Positions 1-8,421 are shown, counted from the stretch's first letter. The stretch is DNA of 54,749 nt from an uncultured Bacteroidales bacterium (GCA_947570265.1 CANOUR010000008.1:1-54749), one strand, 5' to 3'. Numbers and translations are program-made. The notes: generated from the sequence alone by a model not told the origin.

Positions 1-62
1 CGGCAGCTGCCCCCGCCGCCTAAAGCGAAAACGGCAGCAAGCGCACATTGACATATTGAAAA
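1..62 (+). other. left-edge sequence, possible tail of an upstream plus-strand gene
   Basis: Reading from base 3, the plus strand gives Ala-Ala-Ala-Pro-Ala-Ala and a TAA stop at 21-23, which could be the alanine/proline-rich tail of a gene beginning outside the window. Another frame also reaches a stop at 49-51 without interruption, so the frame cannot be fixed. The rest shows no recognisable signal. Confidence 0.2.
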
Positions 63-83
63 CCGGCCTTGCAATCCGGCCGG
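63..83 (-). terminator. rho-independent terminator of the Usp gene
   Basis: A GC-rich inverted repeat (CCGGCC at 63-68, GGCCGG at 78-83, 9-nt loop) begins four bases beyond the Usp stop codon. On the minus strand it is followed by TTTTC, as expected for an intrinsic terminator. Confidence 0.6.
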
Positions 84-86
84 GAA

Positions 87-1199
87 TCACACTGGTATCG
101 CCAACAGTGGCATATCAGCACGGAAAAGAAGCCTGTGTGCAAGCGTAGGGTTGAACAACCGCGAGAATATATTGCGCTGCCTTGTCGGGGTAACTATCAG
201 GTCTATTCCATGGTTGTCATGAAACTCTGTCAATGCTTCATCCATCGCACTTGCGGCGATCTCCCGGGCTGTGAATCGATATGCTGCATAGTGCTCCCTG
301 CAATATGCGGCAAGGTTGTCAAGCGATTTGCCCGATTCGGTTGATAGGCGTCGCGATGGGGCATTGACTATTGTTATTTCCGCACCGCTGGTCAGAGGAA
401 GCACTCTGATCATCGTATCGATAGCAAGTATGTCCTGTTGATCAGGCATTGCAAAAAATAGTATTCGTCTTACATCCGACGTATCTGATATATGCGACGT
501 CTCCGGAATCGATAGCACCGGACAGCGCACCGAGTCGAGCACTTCTGCCGTTACGCTTCCTATCAGTTCCTGCTCTTTCTTTGCTGCTGTGCGCGTACCC
601 ATCACGATGATCATGGGCGACATATCCTTTGCCGCAGATGCAATGACCTCCTCAGGCACACCCTCGCGCACCTGCATTTCAAATACAGTTCGCGGCACAT
701 CGCTTGATTCCATTCGCTTGTCAAGTGATTTGCCGAAAGCATGCATCAGCTTTTCCGCTTCGAGATCAGCGCCGGCATCACCAATCATATTGTCCGCAAG
801 CCCGAAATCAAGACTGTCGCTCAACGGTGCGGGAGCGAGCATCGATGGGGTGATATACGCATGCAGTAGCATCGCGCATGCCGAGTGAGCCGCCGATATC
901 GACAATCCGATTCGGCACGCTTTGTCGCTGTACGGTGAAAAGTCAGTCGGTATCAGCACCCGCGCCGGTGTGCCTGCACTCTGTGCACTCCCTGCATATC
1001 CTATGCTTGCCGATGTCTCGATCACGCGCAGGGCGTTTGCAAGATCACACTCGTGTATTCTCACCCTCACACCCGGCGTCACTGTCGGATGCTCGAGATT
1101 GACATTCTGAAGCGTAGCTTCGATTCCGGCGTCGGCAAGTGTCTTTTTCAGCTCAACTGCAAACGGATACGTATGTATGGCTATGGTGATCAGTCGCAT
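87..1199 (-). CDS. universal stress protein with N-terminal DUF2007-like domain
   Basis: This 370-residue cytoplasmic protein appears to have three parts. Residues 1-62 resemble DUF2007, a small signalling-type domain. Residues about 80-232 form a first Usp domain, opening with VLIPTDFS and carrying the nucleotide-binding pattern MGT...GSVT near its end. Residues about 243-370 form a second, more degenerate Usp domain that ends in PLLAIPV. Tandem Usp proteins generally bind ATP or AMP and support survival under stress, but the substrate and partner of this one are unknown. It starts with ATG at 1199, is not overlapped by a neighbour, and is followed directly by a hairpin terminator, so it is probably monocistronic. 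Domain assignments come from sequence pattern only; the DUF2007 call is the less certain. Confidence 0.8.
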   Translation of the reverse strand: MRLITIAIHTYPFAVELKKTLADAGIEATLQNVNLEHPTVTPGVRVRIHECDLANALRVIETSASIGYAGSAQSAGTPARVLIPTDFSPYSDKACRIGLSISAAHSACAMLLHAYITPSMLAPAPLSDSLDFGLADNMIGDAGADLEAEKLMHAFGKSLDKRMESSDVPRTVFEMQVREGVPEEVIASAAKDMSPMIIVMGTRTAAKKEQELIGSVTAEVLDSVRCPVLSIPETSHISDTSDVRRILFFAMPDQQDILAIDTMIRVLPLTSGAEITIVNAPSRRLSTESGKSLDNLAAYCREHYAAYRFTAREIAASAMDEALTEFHDNHGIDLIVTPTRQRNIFSRLFNPTLAHRLLFRADMPLLAIPV

Positions 1200-1218
1200 G
1201 GTTAATATGTCGAATATA

Positions 1219-1387
1219 CTTAGAAACTGTTTAAATTTATATATTGCAGGATTTGAGAAGGATTGTCATTTGGATTTTTAATCATGATGAAGGAGTTTAG
1301 GGGTTCCTAAATGACCGAATCATGATTCAAAATACATTGACAAGACTCTCAAAAACAAGATAAAATAAATTTAAAAAAGTTTCTTAG
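1219..1387. repeat. about 169-bp imperfect palindrome, MITE-like
   Basis: The two halves are near mirror images around a GGTT centre at 1302-1305. From the ends inward the matches include AGAAACT against AGTTTCT, TTTAAATTTAT against ATAAATTTAAA, TTTGAGA against TCTCAAA, TTGTCA against TGACAA, AATCATGAT against ATCATGATT, and TTTAGG (1296-1301) against CCTAAA (1306-1311). Matching is roughly 70-75 percent over about 80 bp per arm with only small indels. No open reading frame lies inside. The form fits a miniature inverted-repeat element or the fused ends of a lost insertion sequence. No target-site duplication could be recognised with confidence. Confidence 0.6.
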
Positions 1388-1396
1388 TTAGTGTTT

Positions 1397-1538
1397 GACT
1401 AAAATAGTCGCCGGCCGTTTCCCTTTGAATGTCTGGTGACACAAAGGCTACGCGCCGGCGGTTATAGTAGTGCTGAGATTGTCCGATGCCAGATTTTAAG
1501 TGTGTTTAATGTTTGTAATCAAACACCATCTGACATTC
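1397..1538. other. structured non-coding region, candidate small RNA or 3' UTR
   Basis: This stretch lies between the palindrome and the stop of the HTH gene and holds several nested inverted repeats. CGCCGGC (1409-1415) pairs with GCCGGCG (1454-1460) and encloses CCTTTG (1422-1427) with CAAAGG (1442-1447). GTGTTT (1502-1507) pairs with AAACAC (1521-1526), inside CAGAT (1490-1494) with ATCTG (1528-1532). GACTA-AAA-TAGTC spans 1397-1409. GACATTC (1532-1538) could instead pair with GAATGTC (1427-1433), giving an alternative long-range fold. No known RNA family (tmRNA, 6S, SRP, RNase P) was recognised. It may be the 3' end of the HTH transcript, which runs on the minus strand. Confidence 0.4.
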
Positions 1539-1558
1539 TCCCAGGTAACTGACTGAGA

Positions 1559-1816
1559 TTATTCTTCCTTGTTGGTCTCGAGGATTTCGACTGCCATATC
1601 ATAGATAGTCGTGTCGTCAAGGACAACTATGCCTCCGTCGGGCCCTGGCTCGATGTGCACACCGCAATTCTTGCCAAACTCATAGTTTGTGCCGCCGAAG
1701 TAATTGCGCACAGTCTGCGATGTGAGGTTCAGCCTGTCGGCTATCTGAGCTATTGAGCCGTCGGGCAGACTATCTTTGATGCGGCGAAGGTCGTTGAATG
1801 AAATTGTCTTTGTCAT
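1559..1816 (-). CDS. small HTH DNA-binding protein
   Basis: The product is 85 residues. Residues about 18-42 look like a helix-turn-helix: SIAQIADRLNLTSQTVRNYF, with the recognition helix around SQTVRNYF. A conserved-looking segment rich in Gly, Pro and Asp follows (HIEPGPDGGIVVLDD), then a C-terminal acidic helix. Short proteins of this form occur widely in Bacteroidales, but I know of no established role. The gene has its own probable promoter upstream and a strongly structured, non-coding 3' flank, so it is probably transcribed alone. It could be a nucleoid-type protein or a local regulator. The identity of the HTH is fairly secure and the function is unknown. Confidence 0.75.
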   Translation of the reverse strand: MTKTISFNDLRRIKDSLPDGSIAQIADRLNLTSQTVRNYFGGTNYEFGKNCGVHIEPGPDGGIVVLDDTTIYDMAVEILETNKEE

Positions 1817-1861
1817 GGTGCTATCTTTTTAAGATGGAACAATCTGTTAGTTTTGATGTCA

Positions 1862-1893
1862 TAAAAATAAGAAGTATATTCCATCCAACCAAA
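1862..1893 (-). promoter_or_regulatory. probable promoter of the HTH gene
   Basis: On the minus strand, TTTG (complement of 1890-1893) is followed after 20 bp by TATTTTTA (complement of 1862-1869), one base from the Bacteroidetes -7 consensus TAnnTTTG. The leader to the ATG at 1816 would be about 40 nt. The rest of the 1817-1934 gap is AT-rich and shows nothing else. Confidence 0.45.
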
Positions 1894-1934
1894 TTTTTCT
1901 ACGAAAATGTAGATATGTTATGCAACATGACGTC

Positions 1935-2720
1935 TCATCGAACTCTTTCGACATCCCGGGCGTTTACCCACGCGCGGTGTGTGTTATCGATCTCTACATC
2001 GAGCCACATCGTCGGCACACTGTCGGCAACCGACCTCACCGAATCAACTATCCGCAAGCTCGTTCCTTCATGCAGGAGCATAGCCTCCTCCGATCTGCTG
2101 CGTGGTTGGCGTGGCGTCGTCGACAATATCGTCGACTGCGCTGTCACGATCGCTTTCGTATGGTCGCATGCTATCGATGCGGCGCGCGATGAGAAGAATA
2201 TCATCAGTGCCGTTACGGTCAATGTGCACAGTCCACCGAAAAATCCGGCTTTCCGCATTCTCACATCGGTCGTGAAAATATACAGCCCGGCAAGCACACA
2301 TGTGATCACAAACGCTGTTAGAGCAAGCCATGCCCATGTGTCGCTCGACGCCTGGTTGGCTGCTGCATCGAGTGCATTGCCCACAAACGTGCCGCGCTCA
2401 CCCTGCCTGTCGGTGATACGCTCATTGACAAAAGCGAGGTTTTGGCGTGCTTCATCAAACGTCGGGTCTAAGCGGAGCGCACGCTCATAGTTCAATATGG
2501 CCTGACCCGGATGCCCGAGTCTGTACTCGGCGTTCCCCAGATTGTAATAGAGTGGGGCAGACACCCCCTCTGTTGCCATCACCTTGCGGTAGAGGGCTGC
2601 GGCCTCGTCAAATCGGTCGGCTGAATATGCCGAATCGGCTTGTTCGGTCAGTGCCGATGCAGCGGCCATGAATGGCATTGCAATAGCAATAAGTGCCGTA
2701 GTGGCTATGCGCATTTTCAT
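1935..2720 (-). CDS. batE: BatE, TPR and SH3-like membrane protein
   Basis: This 261-residue protein is the last gene of the Bat operon. It has a signal peptide (residues 1-23), then tetratricopeptide-type repeats (about 25-105, including LYYNLGNAEYRLGHPGQAI and a second ALRLDPTFDEARQNLA block). Two membrane segments follow (about 132-152 and 160-178), then a C-terminal SH3-like region ending in HRAWVNARDVERVR. BatE is a periplasm-facing partner of the other Bat proteins, an operon first linked to aerotolerance in Bacteroides fragilis; the biochemical role remains uncertain. The ATG overlaps the batD stop by 4 bp (ATGA at 2717-2720), which indicates translational coupling. Confidence 0.85.
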   Translation of the reverse strand: MKMRIATTALIAIAMPFMAAASALTEQADSAYSADRFDEAAALYRKVMATEGVSAPLYYNLGNAEYRLGHPGQAILNYERALRLDPTFDEARQNLAFVNERITDRQGERGTFVGNALDAAANQASSDTWAWLALTAFVITCVLAGLYIFTTDVRMRKAGFFGGLCTLTVTALMIFFSSRAASIACDHTKAIVTAQSTILSTTPRQPRSRSEEAMLLHEGTSLRIVDSVRSVADSVPTMWLDVEIDNTHRAWVNARDVERVR

Positions 2721-4525
2721 CGTTTCAGTGATTCTATTGAGTTAATGGTCGCGGTCACTTCGTCATACACGCTGTCGATAGCTCCGGCGCTGTCGGGTGT
2801 GTAGCGGGCCATCTCGCAGCGGTCAAGCAGCTCGGCTACTTTCCTCCTCAGTTCTGCATCAGCCCCACGGGTCTCAAGCTCCGCATCGATAACATCGCGC
2901 GACAGCCGTCCGGTTGCGATTGAGAATTTGTCACTCATGTATCCTGTCAGCGCTTTCAATGTCTCCGCATAGAATTTGTCGGCATCGCGTGCCTCAAGAT
3001 ACTTGCGTGCCGTCGCAAGCCGGCTGCGCGCTACCTTGCCCGCGCGGGCGAGTTTGCGACCTTTCACATCTGCCTCAAGCTTTATGCGGCGGCGGTTGAA
3101 CACAACCACTGCAATGAGAGTTATCCCCGGCATCGCCATAAGAATCCAGAACCATCCCGAGCGTATCACAGGGTCTGTCGGTGTCCCCGGATTCTTATCT
3201 CCGAGGCGTATGTGGCGTATATCGGTGTTCTTGGCCGAGATCTCCTCCTGATCACGGCTTGGCACAGCGCCCGCTCCCTTGCCGACCTTTATATTATAGG
3301 TCGGTGTGGACAGGCTCACATACTCCTTCTTCGACGGATCAAAATATACAAACTTGTCGCTGCCGATCGCAAAATCGCCCGTGGTCTGAGGCACGAATGT
3401 ATATTCGACAGTCATCTTGCCGGTGACAGTCGGCCCGCTCACGATGGCATCAATATTGCTCTTCGGGGTATATTGCTCAAATTCCGTCGGGAAGTCGATC
3501 ACCGGCTCTTTGATATATTTGATATTGCCGGTGCCGGTTATGGTGTATATAAGCGTACCCGCATCATTGGTGAGAAACTTGTCTCCTACAAGTCGCGTGT
3601 CGATCGAGAATGTTCCGACAGCTCCGGTAAATCCGGCCGGAGTAGGGGTGGGCAGTGGCATCACGTCCACCGAAGCACTGTTTGAACTCACTTTTATCTC
3701 GCGGGTCTGCGGTCGGTGCATGGTGATGAAGCCTCCCATGTTCACATTGGCGTACTGCACCACTGTGATGTTGTAATTTCCCGAATTGATAGTCAGTTTC
3801 CCTGCTTTCTGTGGAAATATGATGCATTGCTTCAGCACAGCAGTCATGTAAGTCTGCCCGTTAAAGTTTTCTTTTTGGTTTAGCGACGGTTGCACATCCA
3901 CCTCCTGAATCAGGAATCCATCGAAACTTGGCTGGCGAGTCGGCATGAATTCCGATATCGAATACTTCGTGTATAGCTTTATCGTACACTCGATCGCCTC
4001 CTGTTCATACACCTTCTGACGCGAGAGAATGATTCTTACGAATACATCGTTCGATGCAACCTTGCGGTCACTCGTCTGGGTCTCGATGTCATCGATGTCA
4101 ACAGGTCGGCTCGACGCTGGTGCCGAAGCGGCCGATGCCGGTTCAACGGTGAAGCGCACAGGCTTTGTCACATATCGTTTGCCATCGACAATCACCGATG
4201 CCTCAGGTATCGTATATGTGCCGGCTTTCTCCGCAAGGTATGTGTAGGTATACTCGATACGGCTAAATGATTCGAACTGACCGTTGGAGGAGGCCGCATA
4301 GTTGAGTGAGGTCGATGTCGATGGGCCGAATATCAGTCGGCAACCGTTGATCTGCGACACTTTCAAGCTGTTGCCTTCTCCATTGTCAAGGCGGAACGTG
4401 ACAGCAAATTTATTGCCCTCGAACACTCGCCGTGGAGGTATGACGCTGAACGACGGAGACGCTCCGTAGGCATTAAGCACCAGCATCAGTGCCAGCGATA
4501 GCAGTGTGAAATATCTCTTAGCCAT
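2717..4525 (-). CDS. batD: BatD, large periplasmic protein with membrane anchor
   Basis: BatD is 602 residues, normal for the family. A signal peptide (1-22, ending near AYGA) precedes several beta-rich domains of the BatD/DUF11-like type, beginning FSVIPPRRVFEGNKF. A transmembrane helix sits around residues 454-472 (WFWILMAMPGITLIAVVVF), followed by a basic cytoplasmic tail with a helical domain (about 480-600). In the Bat system the beta domains lie in the periplasm and probably contact the VWA proteins BatA and BatB. The gene lies 14 bp downstream of batC and overlaps batE by 4 bp. The family call is strong; the molecular role is inferred from context. Confidence 0.88.
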   Translation of the reverse strand: MAKRYFTLLSLALMLVLNAYGASPSFSVIPPRRVFEGNKFAVTFRLDNGEGNSLKVSQINGCRLIFGPSTSTSLNYAASSNGQFESFSRIEYTYTYLAEKAGTYTIPEASVIVDGKRYVTKPVRFTVEPASAASAPASSRPVDIDDIETQTSDRKVASNDVFVRIILSRQKVYEQEAIECTIKLYTKYSISEFMPTRQPSFDGFLIQEVDVQPSLNQKENFNGQTYMTAVLKQCIIFPQKAGKLTINSGNYNITVVQYANVNMGGFITMHRPQTREIKVSSNSASVDVMPLPTPTPAGFTGAVGTFSIDTRLVGDKFLTNDAGTLIYTITGTGNIKYIKEPVIDFPTEFEQYTPKSNIDAIVSGPTVTGKMTVEYTFVPQTTGDFAIGSDKFVYFDPSKKEYVSLSTPTYNIKVGKGAGAVPSRDQEEISAKNTDIRHIRLGDKNPGTPTDPVIRSGWFWILMAMPGITLIAVVVFNRRRIKLEADVKGRKLARAGKVARSRLATARKYLEARDADKFYAETLKALTGYMSDKFSIATGRLSRDVIDAELETRGADAELRRKVAELLDRCEMARYTPDSAGAIDSVYDEVTATINSIESLKR

Positions 4526-4539
4526 AGGTCAGTGCGTAT

Positions 4540-5325
4540 TTACCATGGGTTGGTTACTGTGCGACGTCCTGCCGAAGCCGCTTTCCGCCTTTCTGCTTCC
4601 TGCACTCTGCGGCGCGTCGCTGCTTCCTCATTCTCCATAGCTTTGAGTATCTTTTCGGCATTCTCATCGCTTATGCCGCTCTGTGGCTTCGGATTCTGAG
4701 GTTGTTCTTTATTATCGGGATCATTCTGCTGAGGAGGTGTCGGCTTTTGATCTTGTTTGTCCTGATCCTTCTTTTGATCCTGTTTGTCCTGTTTATCCTG
4801 TTTGTCCTGATCTTTGTCTTGGTCTTTATTTTGATCCTGATCCTGCTGCTGATCACCTTTTTTGAGCTGTGCCATGCGCAGGTTCTCACGTGCGAGGTCA
4901 TCATCCGGATTGAAGCGCAGTGCCTGCTTGTAGGCAGCGATAGCCGGATCCCACTGCTCTACATTGTAGGCTATGTTGCCGGTGTTGTAGGCAGCATGCG
5001 ATGCAAGTTCAGGCGAGGCCGACGGATCTTGCCACACTTCGGTCAGGAGTTTTTTCGCATCATCCATCAGCTTTTTGCCGCTTTCTCCCGCCCCGGCCTG
5101 TCTGATCATCGACATGGCCAGATTGTATTTTGCCTCGAAATTGGTCGGATCGGCATCAACAGCCTTGGTATATGACGCTTCTGCATCGGCATATCTCTTT
5201 GCCGAATAATGCTCATTGCCTTCGGCGTTGTAACGGCGTGACGCACGCTCTTCAGCCGTTCCGGCAGAGCATCCGGTCAATAATATGGCCGCGGCTAATG
5301 CGATCAAAGATATATGTCGATTCAT
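4540..5325 (-). CDS. batC: BatC, TPR lipoprotein with Q/K/D-rich tail
   Basis: The preferred start is the ATG at 5325. It gives a lipoprotein signal peptide (lipobox LLTGC about residues 15-19), has GGGAAG just upstream and overlaps the batB stop as ATGA. Starting at 5376 would add 17 residues ahead of the signal peptide and is less likely. The mature 261-residue protein carries TPR repeats (about 25-150: YTKAVDADPTNFEAKYNLA, YKQALRFNPDDDLARENL). A low-complexity run of Asp, Gln and Lys follows (about 160-200), then a Pro/Asn/Gln-rich part and a basic helix ending in NPW. It is likely anchored in a membrane as a scaffold for the Bat complex. Confidence 0.85.
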   Translation of the reverse strand: MNRHISLIALAAAILLTGCSAGTAEERASRRYNAEGNEHYSAKRYADAEASYTKAVDADPTNFEAKYNLAMSMIRQAGAGESGKKLMDDAKKLLTEVWQDPSASPELASHAAYNTGNIAYNVEQWDPAIAAYKQALRFNPDDDLARENLRMAQLKKGDQQQDQDQNKDQDKDQDKQDKQDKQDQKKDQDKQDQKPTPPQQNDPDNKEQPQNPKPQSGISDENAEKILKAMENEEAATRRRVQEAERRKAASAGRRTVTNPW

Positions 5326-6392
5326 TTCTTCCCGTTTTTTGGATTTGTTGAAAAAAACGATACTTTTTTGAGCCATGAGATCTTACGCGTCACAGTAACA
5401 GCTTCCATGATCATGAATATGAGCGCAAGCCATGCGAATATCGGGAATTGCTCAGCCTGTGGTGAGAATGTTGTGCGTATGAAATCGCTCTTGGCAAGTG
5501 TATCGAGCTTGGTGTCGAGATCATCGACGGCACTGCTGCTGTTGCCCGACACGTATATGCCTTTGCCGGCATCGGCTATCTTCTGTGCTTCCTGCTCATT
5601 GAGACGGGTCACAACCTGATTCCCTTCATAGTCTTTCATGTACTCGTTCGTCTTGCGGTTGAGCACAATAGGCGCACCTTTGGATGTCCCCAGTCCGATC
5701 ACATCGACCTGTATCCCTGCCGATGCTGCGTCTTTGGCTGCCTTAACGGCATCATCCTCGAAGTTTTCACCATCGGTTATGATTACGATCGCTTTTCCGG
5801 TCTTCTCATCGGGTGTGAACGATTCTATGGCCATGTCGATTGCTGCTCCAATAGCTGTGCCCTGCGTTGGCACCATTCCGGTCGACACTCCGTTGACAAA
5901 CATTTGTGCTGAGATTCTGTCGGCAGTGATTGGCAACTGTGTGTAAGCGTCGCCTGCGAAGACAATCAGACCAACCTTATCGTCGCGCATCGATTTGATC
6001 AGGCGCTCCAGCAGATGCTTAGCCCTGTCGAGGCGGGAGATGCCCATAGGATCATCAGTCGATGACGCAAGCATAGAGTTTGACACATCAAGACATATCA
6101 TTATCTCTATACCGCGGCTCTCTTCTGTCTCGCGGGCTGATTCCTCAAGAGTTGCGGTGGCTCGTGGACGGGCTATCATGATGACAAGGAATGCGATCAC
6201 AACAAGCGACAGAGATAGTTTCACCCATGGCATGTAGCGCGAGGCTTCGGGCATCAATTGGGCAATCACATCCTGACGGCCATAACGACGCAACTTGCGG
6301 CTGCGTTTGTGGCGCGACCACCAGAACAAGCCTGCGAATGCTGGTATGAGTAATAGCAGGTATAGCAGTTGTGGATATGCGAAGCTTATCAT
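5322..6392 (-). CDS. batB: BatB, von Willebrand factor A membrane protein
   Basis: The protein is 356 residues. Two N-terminal membrane segments (about 8-25 and 58-75) precede a VWA domain with an intact MIDAS motif, DVSNS at 102-106. A further membrane helix lies near the C-terminus (about 322-337). VWA domains bind partner proteins through a metal ion, and in Bat operons BatA and BatB are paired VWA proteins thought to act with the MoxR ATPase. It lies 50 bp downstream of batA and is coupled to batC by a 4-bp overlap. The paralogous relation to batA is clear from the shared order of TM segments, VWA and C-terminal TM. Confidence 0.9.
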   Translation of the reverse strand: MISFAYPQLLYLLLLIPAFAGLFWWSRHKRSRKLRRYGRQDVIAQLMPEASRYMPWVKLSLSLVVIAFLVIMIARPRATATLEESARETEESRGIEIMICLDVSNSMLASSTDDPMGISRLDRAKHLLERLIKSMRDDKVGLIVFAGDAYTQLPITADRISAQMFVNGVSTGMVPTQGTAIGAAIDMAIESFTPDEKTGKAIVIITDGENFEDDAVKAAKDAASAGIQVDVIGLGTSKGAPIVLNRKTNEYMKDYEGNQVVTRLNEQEAQKIADAGKGIYVSGNSSSAVDDLDTKLDTLAKSDFIRTTFSPQAEQFPIFAWLALIFMIMEAVTVTRKISWLKKVSFFSTNPKNGKK

Positions 6393-6442
6393 AGCAAGTG
6401 ACAGGTCAAAATAAATTTATGTGGATTAGCGATAGCGCCTTG

Positions 6443-7441
6443 TTACGGTATTGTCCGGAGGATGGTCAGCCGCATGAGCAACGCCGCACAGAACAATGAG
6501 ATTGCTGCTATCGCCCATGGCATGTAGTCGTCCTCGGTTTGAGAATAGTTCTTGACGTCCATCTGCGTTTTCTCAAGCTTGTCGATCTGCTCGAAAATAT
6601 CGGCCAGAACTCCCGACGATGTTGCGCGGAAATATTTTCCTCCGGTCATCTGCGCTATCTTTTGAAGCGTCGGCTCGTCGATCACAACCGGAAGGTTTAC
6701 ATACTGTACACGGCCAAGCATGTCCTCCTGCGGATAAGGGGCTGTGCCGTTTGTCCCCACGCCGATTGTGTAAACCTTTATTCCGTTTTTCGCAGCGATC
6801 TCAGCGGCCGTGAGCGGAGCAATGTTACCGGTGTTGTTCGATCCGTCTGTGAGCAGTATAATGCTTTTGGATTTGGCTTTGCCCTCGCGTATGCGGTTGA
6901 TTGATGTGGCAAGGCCGTCGCCGATTGCCGTACCGTCTTGAAGCATTCCCATCTTCAACTCATGTATGTAGTTTGACAGCAGTGCTCGGTCAGTAGTCAT
7001 CGGTACGGCAGTGAAACTCTCGGCTGCGAAGATCACAAGTCCGATATTGTCACCGTCGCGACCCGATACAAACTGTCTCGCTACAGATTTAGCCGCCTCA
7101 AATCGGTCGGGTTTGAAATCGCGTGCGAGCATGGAGGTGGAAATGTCCATAGCCAGTACGATATCTGTGCCTTCGACCGACGATGTGCGCCACGCATCAT
7201 GGGTTTGCGGACGTGAAAGCACCACGATCACGCATGCAATCGCCGCGAGCTGCATGGCATACGCGATATGGCGGAGAACAGACTTATATGTCTGCGGAAT
7301 TTTGGAGAATGGTGCGAGTGTCGACACCTCCATAGCCGCGTTGATATTGCGATGCTTCCACACATACCATGCGATGAGCAGTGGCAATATTAGTAATAGC
7401 CATAGAATATGTGGGTTGGCCAAAAGTATTGCAGGTGTCAT
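6443..7441 (-). CDS. batA: BatA, von Willebrand factor A membrane protein
   Basis: This is a 332-residue VWA protein with membrane helices at about 12-28 and 60-77, a MIDAS motif DISTS at 99-103, further VWA signatures (GLVIFAAESFT and LLTDGSNNTG) and a C-terminal membrane helix (about 308-326). It overlaps the preceding gene by 4 bp (ATGA at 7438-7441). In Bacteroidetes this gene follows MoxR and DUF58 and is required with BatB-E for full aerotolerance in some species. No motif residue is missing. Confidence 0.9.
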   Translation of the reverse strand: MTPAILLANPHILWLLLILPLLIAWYVWKHRNINAAMEVSTLAPFSKIPQTYKSVLRHIAYAMQLAAIACVIVVLSRPQTHDAWRTSSVEGTDIVLAMDISTSMLARDFKPDRFEAAKSVARQFVSGRDGDNIGLVIFAAESFTAVPMTTDRALLSNYIHELKMGMLQDGTAIGDGLATSINRIREGKAKSKSIILLTDGSNNTGNIAPLTAAEIAAKNGIKVYTIGVGTNGTAPYPQEDMLGRVQYVNLPVVIDEPTLQKIAQMTGGKYFRATSSGVLADIFEQIDKLEKTQMDVKNYSQTEDDYMPWAIAAISLFCAALLMRLTILRTIP

Positions 7442-8421
7442 TTCTTATCAGTTTCGTTAGTCGTCTCGCCTTCGGCAGGTGTCACCGGGCGTGTATCCTC
7501 TACAAATTGCATTGCCGACCGGAATGTCCTGACATTGTCGTCAGGAAGAGGACGCACCTTGGCAAATTTCACGAAGTCGGCCATTTGCAGGATACTGGTC
7601 ATATGGTGTCGGGGCGTGCGAGTCTCTTCGTTTGATTCAAGTGCGTGCAGAATCTCGCTCGAAGTCATCTCCATTGCGTTGATGCCGAAGCGATCCTGCA
7701 GGTATATACGCAGAATTTCAGTGAGTCGCGTATAGAACTCCTTTTCCTGTCCTCGCTCACACAAGCGCTCTTCGTGAAGATGGTTCAGCTCTTCTACAGC
7801 TGTTTCATATGGAGGTTGCCGTTTCACCTTAACAGCACTATTAACATCGGAGGATTTTTTACGCCACCATCTGTTCCATGCGTATATGCCAGCTGCAGTT
7901 ACAAGAATCGCACCTAAAATCCACCATCCATAGTCCACAAGCCAATCGGGTAGGCGGTCAGTCCAACGCAATCCTGAATCGGCTATACCGGCATAGTCGT
8001 GTATGTCTGTCAGTGTGTCTACAGGAACTGGTATCACTTTCAATGCCATAGCTGAGGAAGCAGCCATTGTGTCGTTGCCTCGCACATACAGTGCCGGAGG
8101 TATAGTGTACAGGCCGGAGTCGAACGACTGTATCGTGATACGGCGTCGTAGCTCCCAGCGGTCATTGCCTAATGAGGTTGTGTCTGTCTGACCCTCATCA
8201 GAAATTTCGACTTCTGCCGGCATCTTATTCTTTTGAATGACAAGCGCGCCATCCGGAGCACCTTCAGTGATAAGTTCGACGTTGATGACCGTCTTCTTTC
8301 CCATAAGCAGATAGGCCGAATCGAGAGATTGTTTCAACTGATTTCCTGTTGATGCCGAAACGGTTGCTATCGTGGAAAAGAGGATAGTTACGAGAAGTAT
8401 TCTGATTGAATTGATGGTCAT
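7438..8421 (-). CDS. BatD-like single-pass membrane protein of the Bat operon
   Basis: The protein is 327 residues. It has a signal peptide (1-23), a beta-rich extracytoplasmic region (25-180), one membrane helix (about 186-204, GWWILGAILVTAAGIYAW) and a basic helical cytoplasmic domain with the pattern FYTRLTEILRIYLQDRFG. This layout matches the C-terminal half of BatD and the DUF4381-like proteins found between DUF58 and batA in related operons. No enzyme motif is visible. Its position, 34 bp after the DUF58 gene and overlapping batA, suggests it helps connect MoxR/DUF58 with the VWA proteins. The name is by position and architecture only. Confidence 0.7.
   Translation of the reverse strand: MTINSIRILLVTILFSTIATVSASTGNQLKQSLDSAYLLMGKKTVINVELITEGAPDGALVIQKNKMPAEVEISDEGQTDTTSLGNDRWELRRRITIQSFDSGLYTIPPALYVRGNDTMAASSAMALKVIPVPVDTLTDIHDYAGIADSGLRWTDRLPDWLVDYGWWILGAILVTAAGIYAWNRWWRKKSSDVNSAVKVKRQPPYETAVEELNHLHEERLCERGQEKEFYTRLTEILRIYLQDRFGINAMEMTSSEILHALESNEETRTPRHHMTSILQMADFVKFAKVRPLPDDNVRTFRSAMQFVEDTRPVTPAEGETTNETDKK

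Noticed and set aside
1219-1387. The palindrome as a complete insertion sequence
   Set aside because: It is too short for a transposase and contains no coding frame.
1798-2490. A 230-codon open frame on the plus strand opposite batE
   Set aside because: It is a shadow of batE, which has a signal peptide, TPR repeats and operon overlap. The antisense translation resembles no family.
4747-4855. Repeat tract considered as a CRISPR-like array
   Set aside because: The repeats are short, lie within the batC reading frame and have no spacers of regular length.
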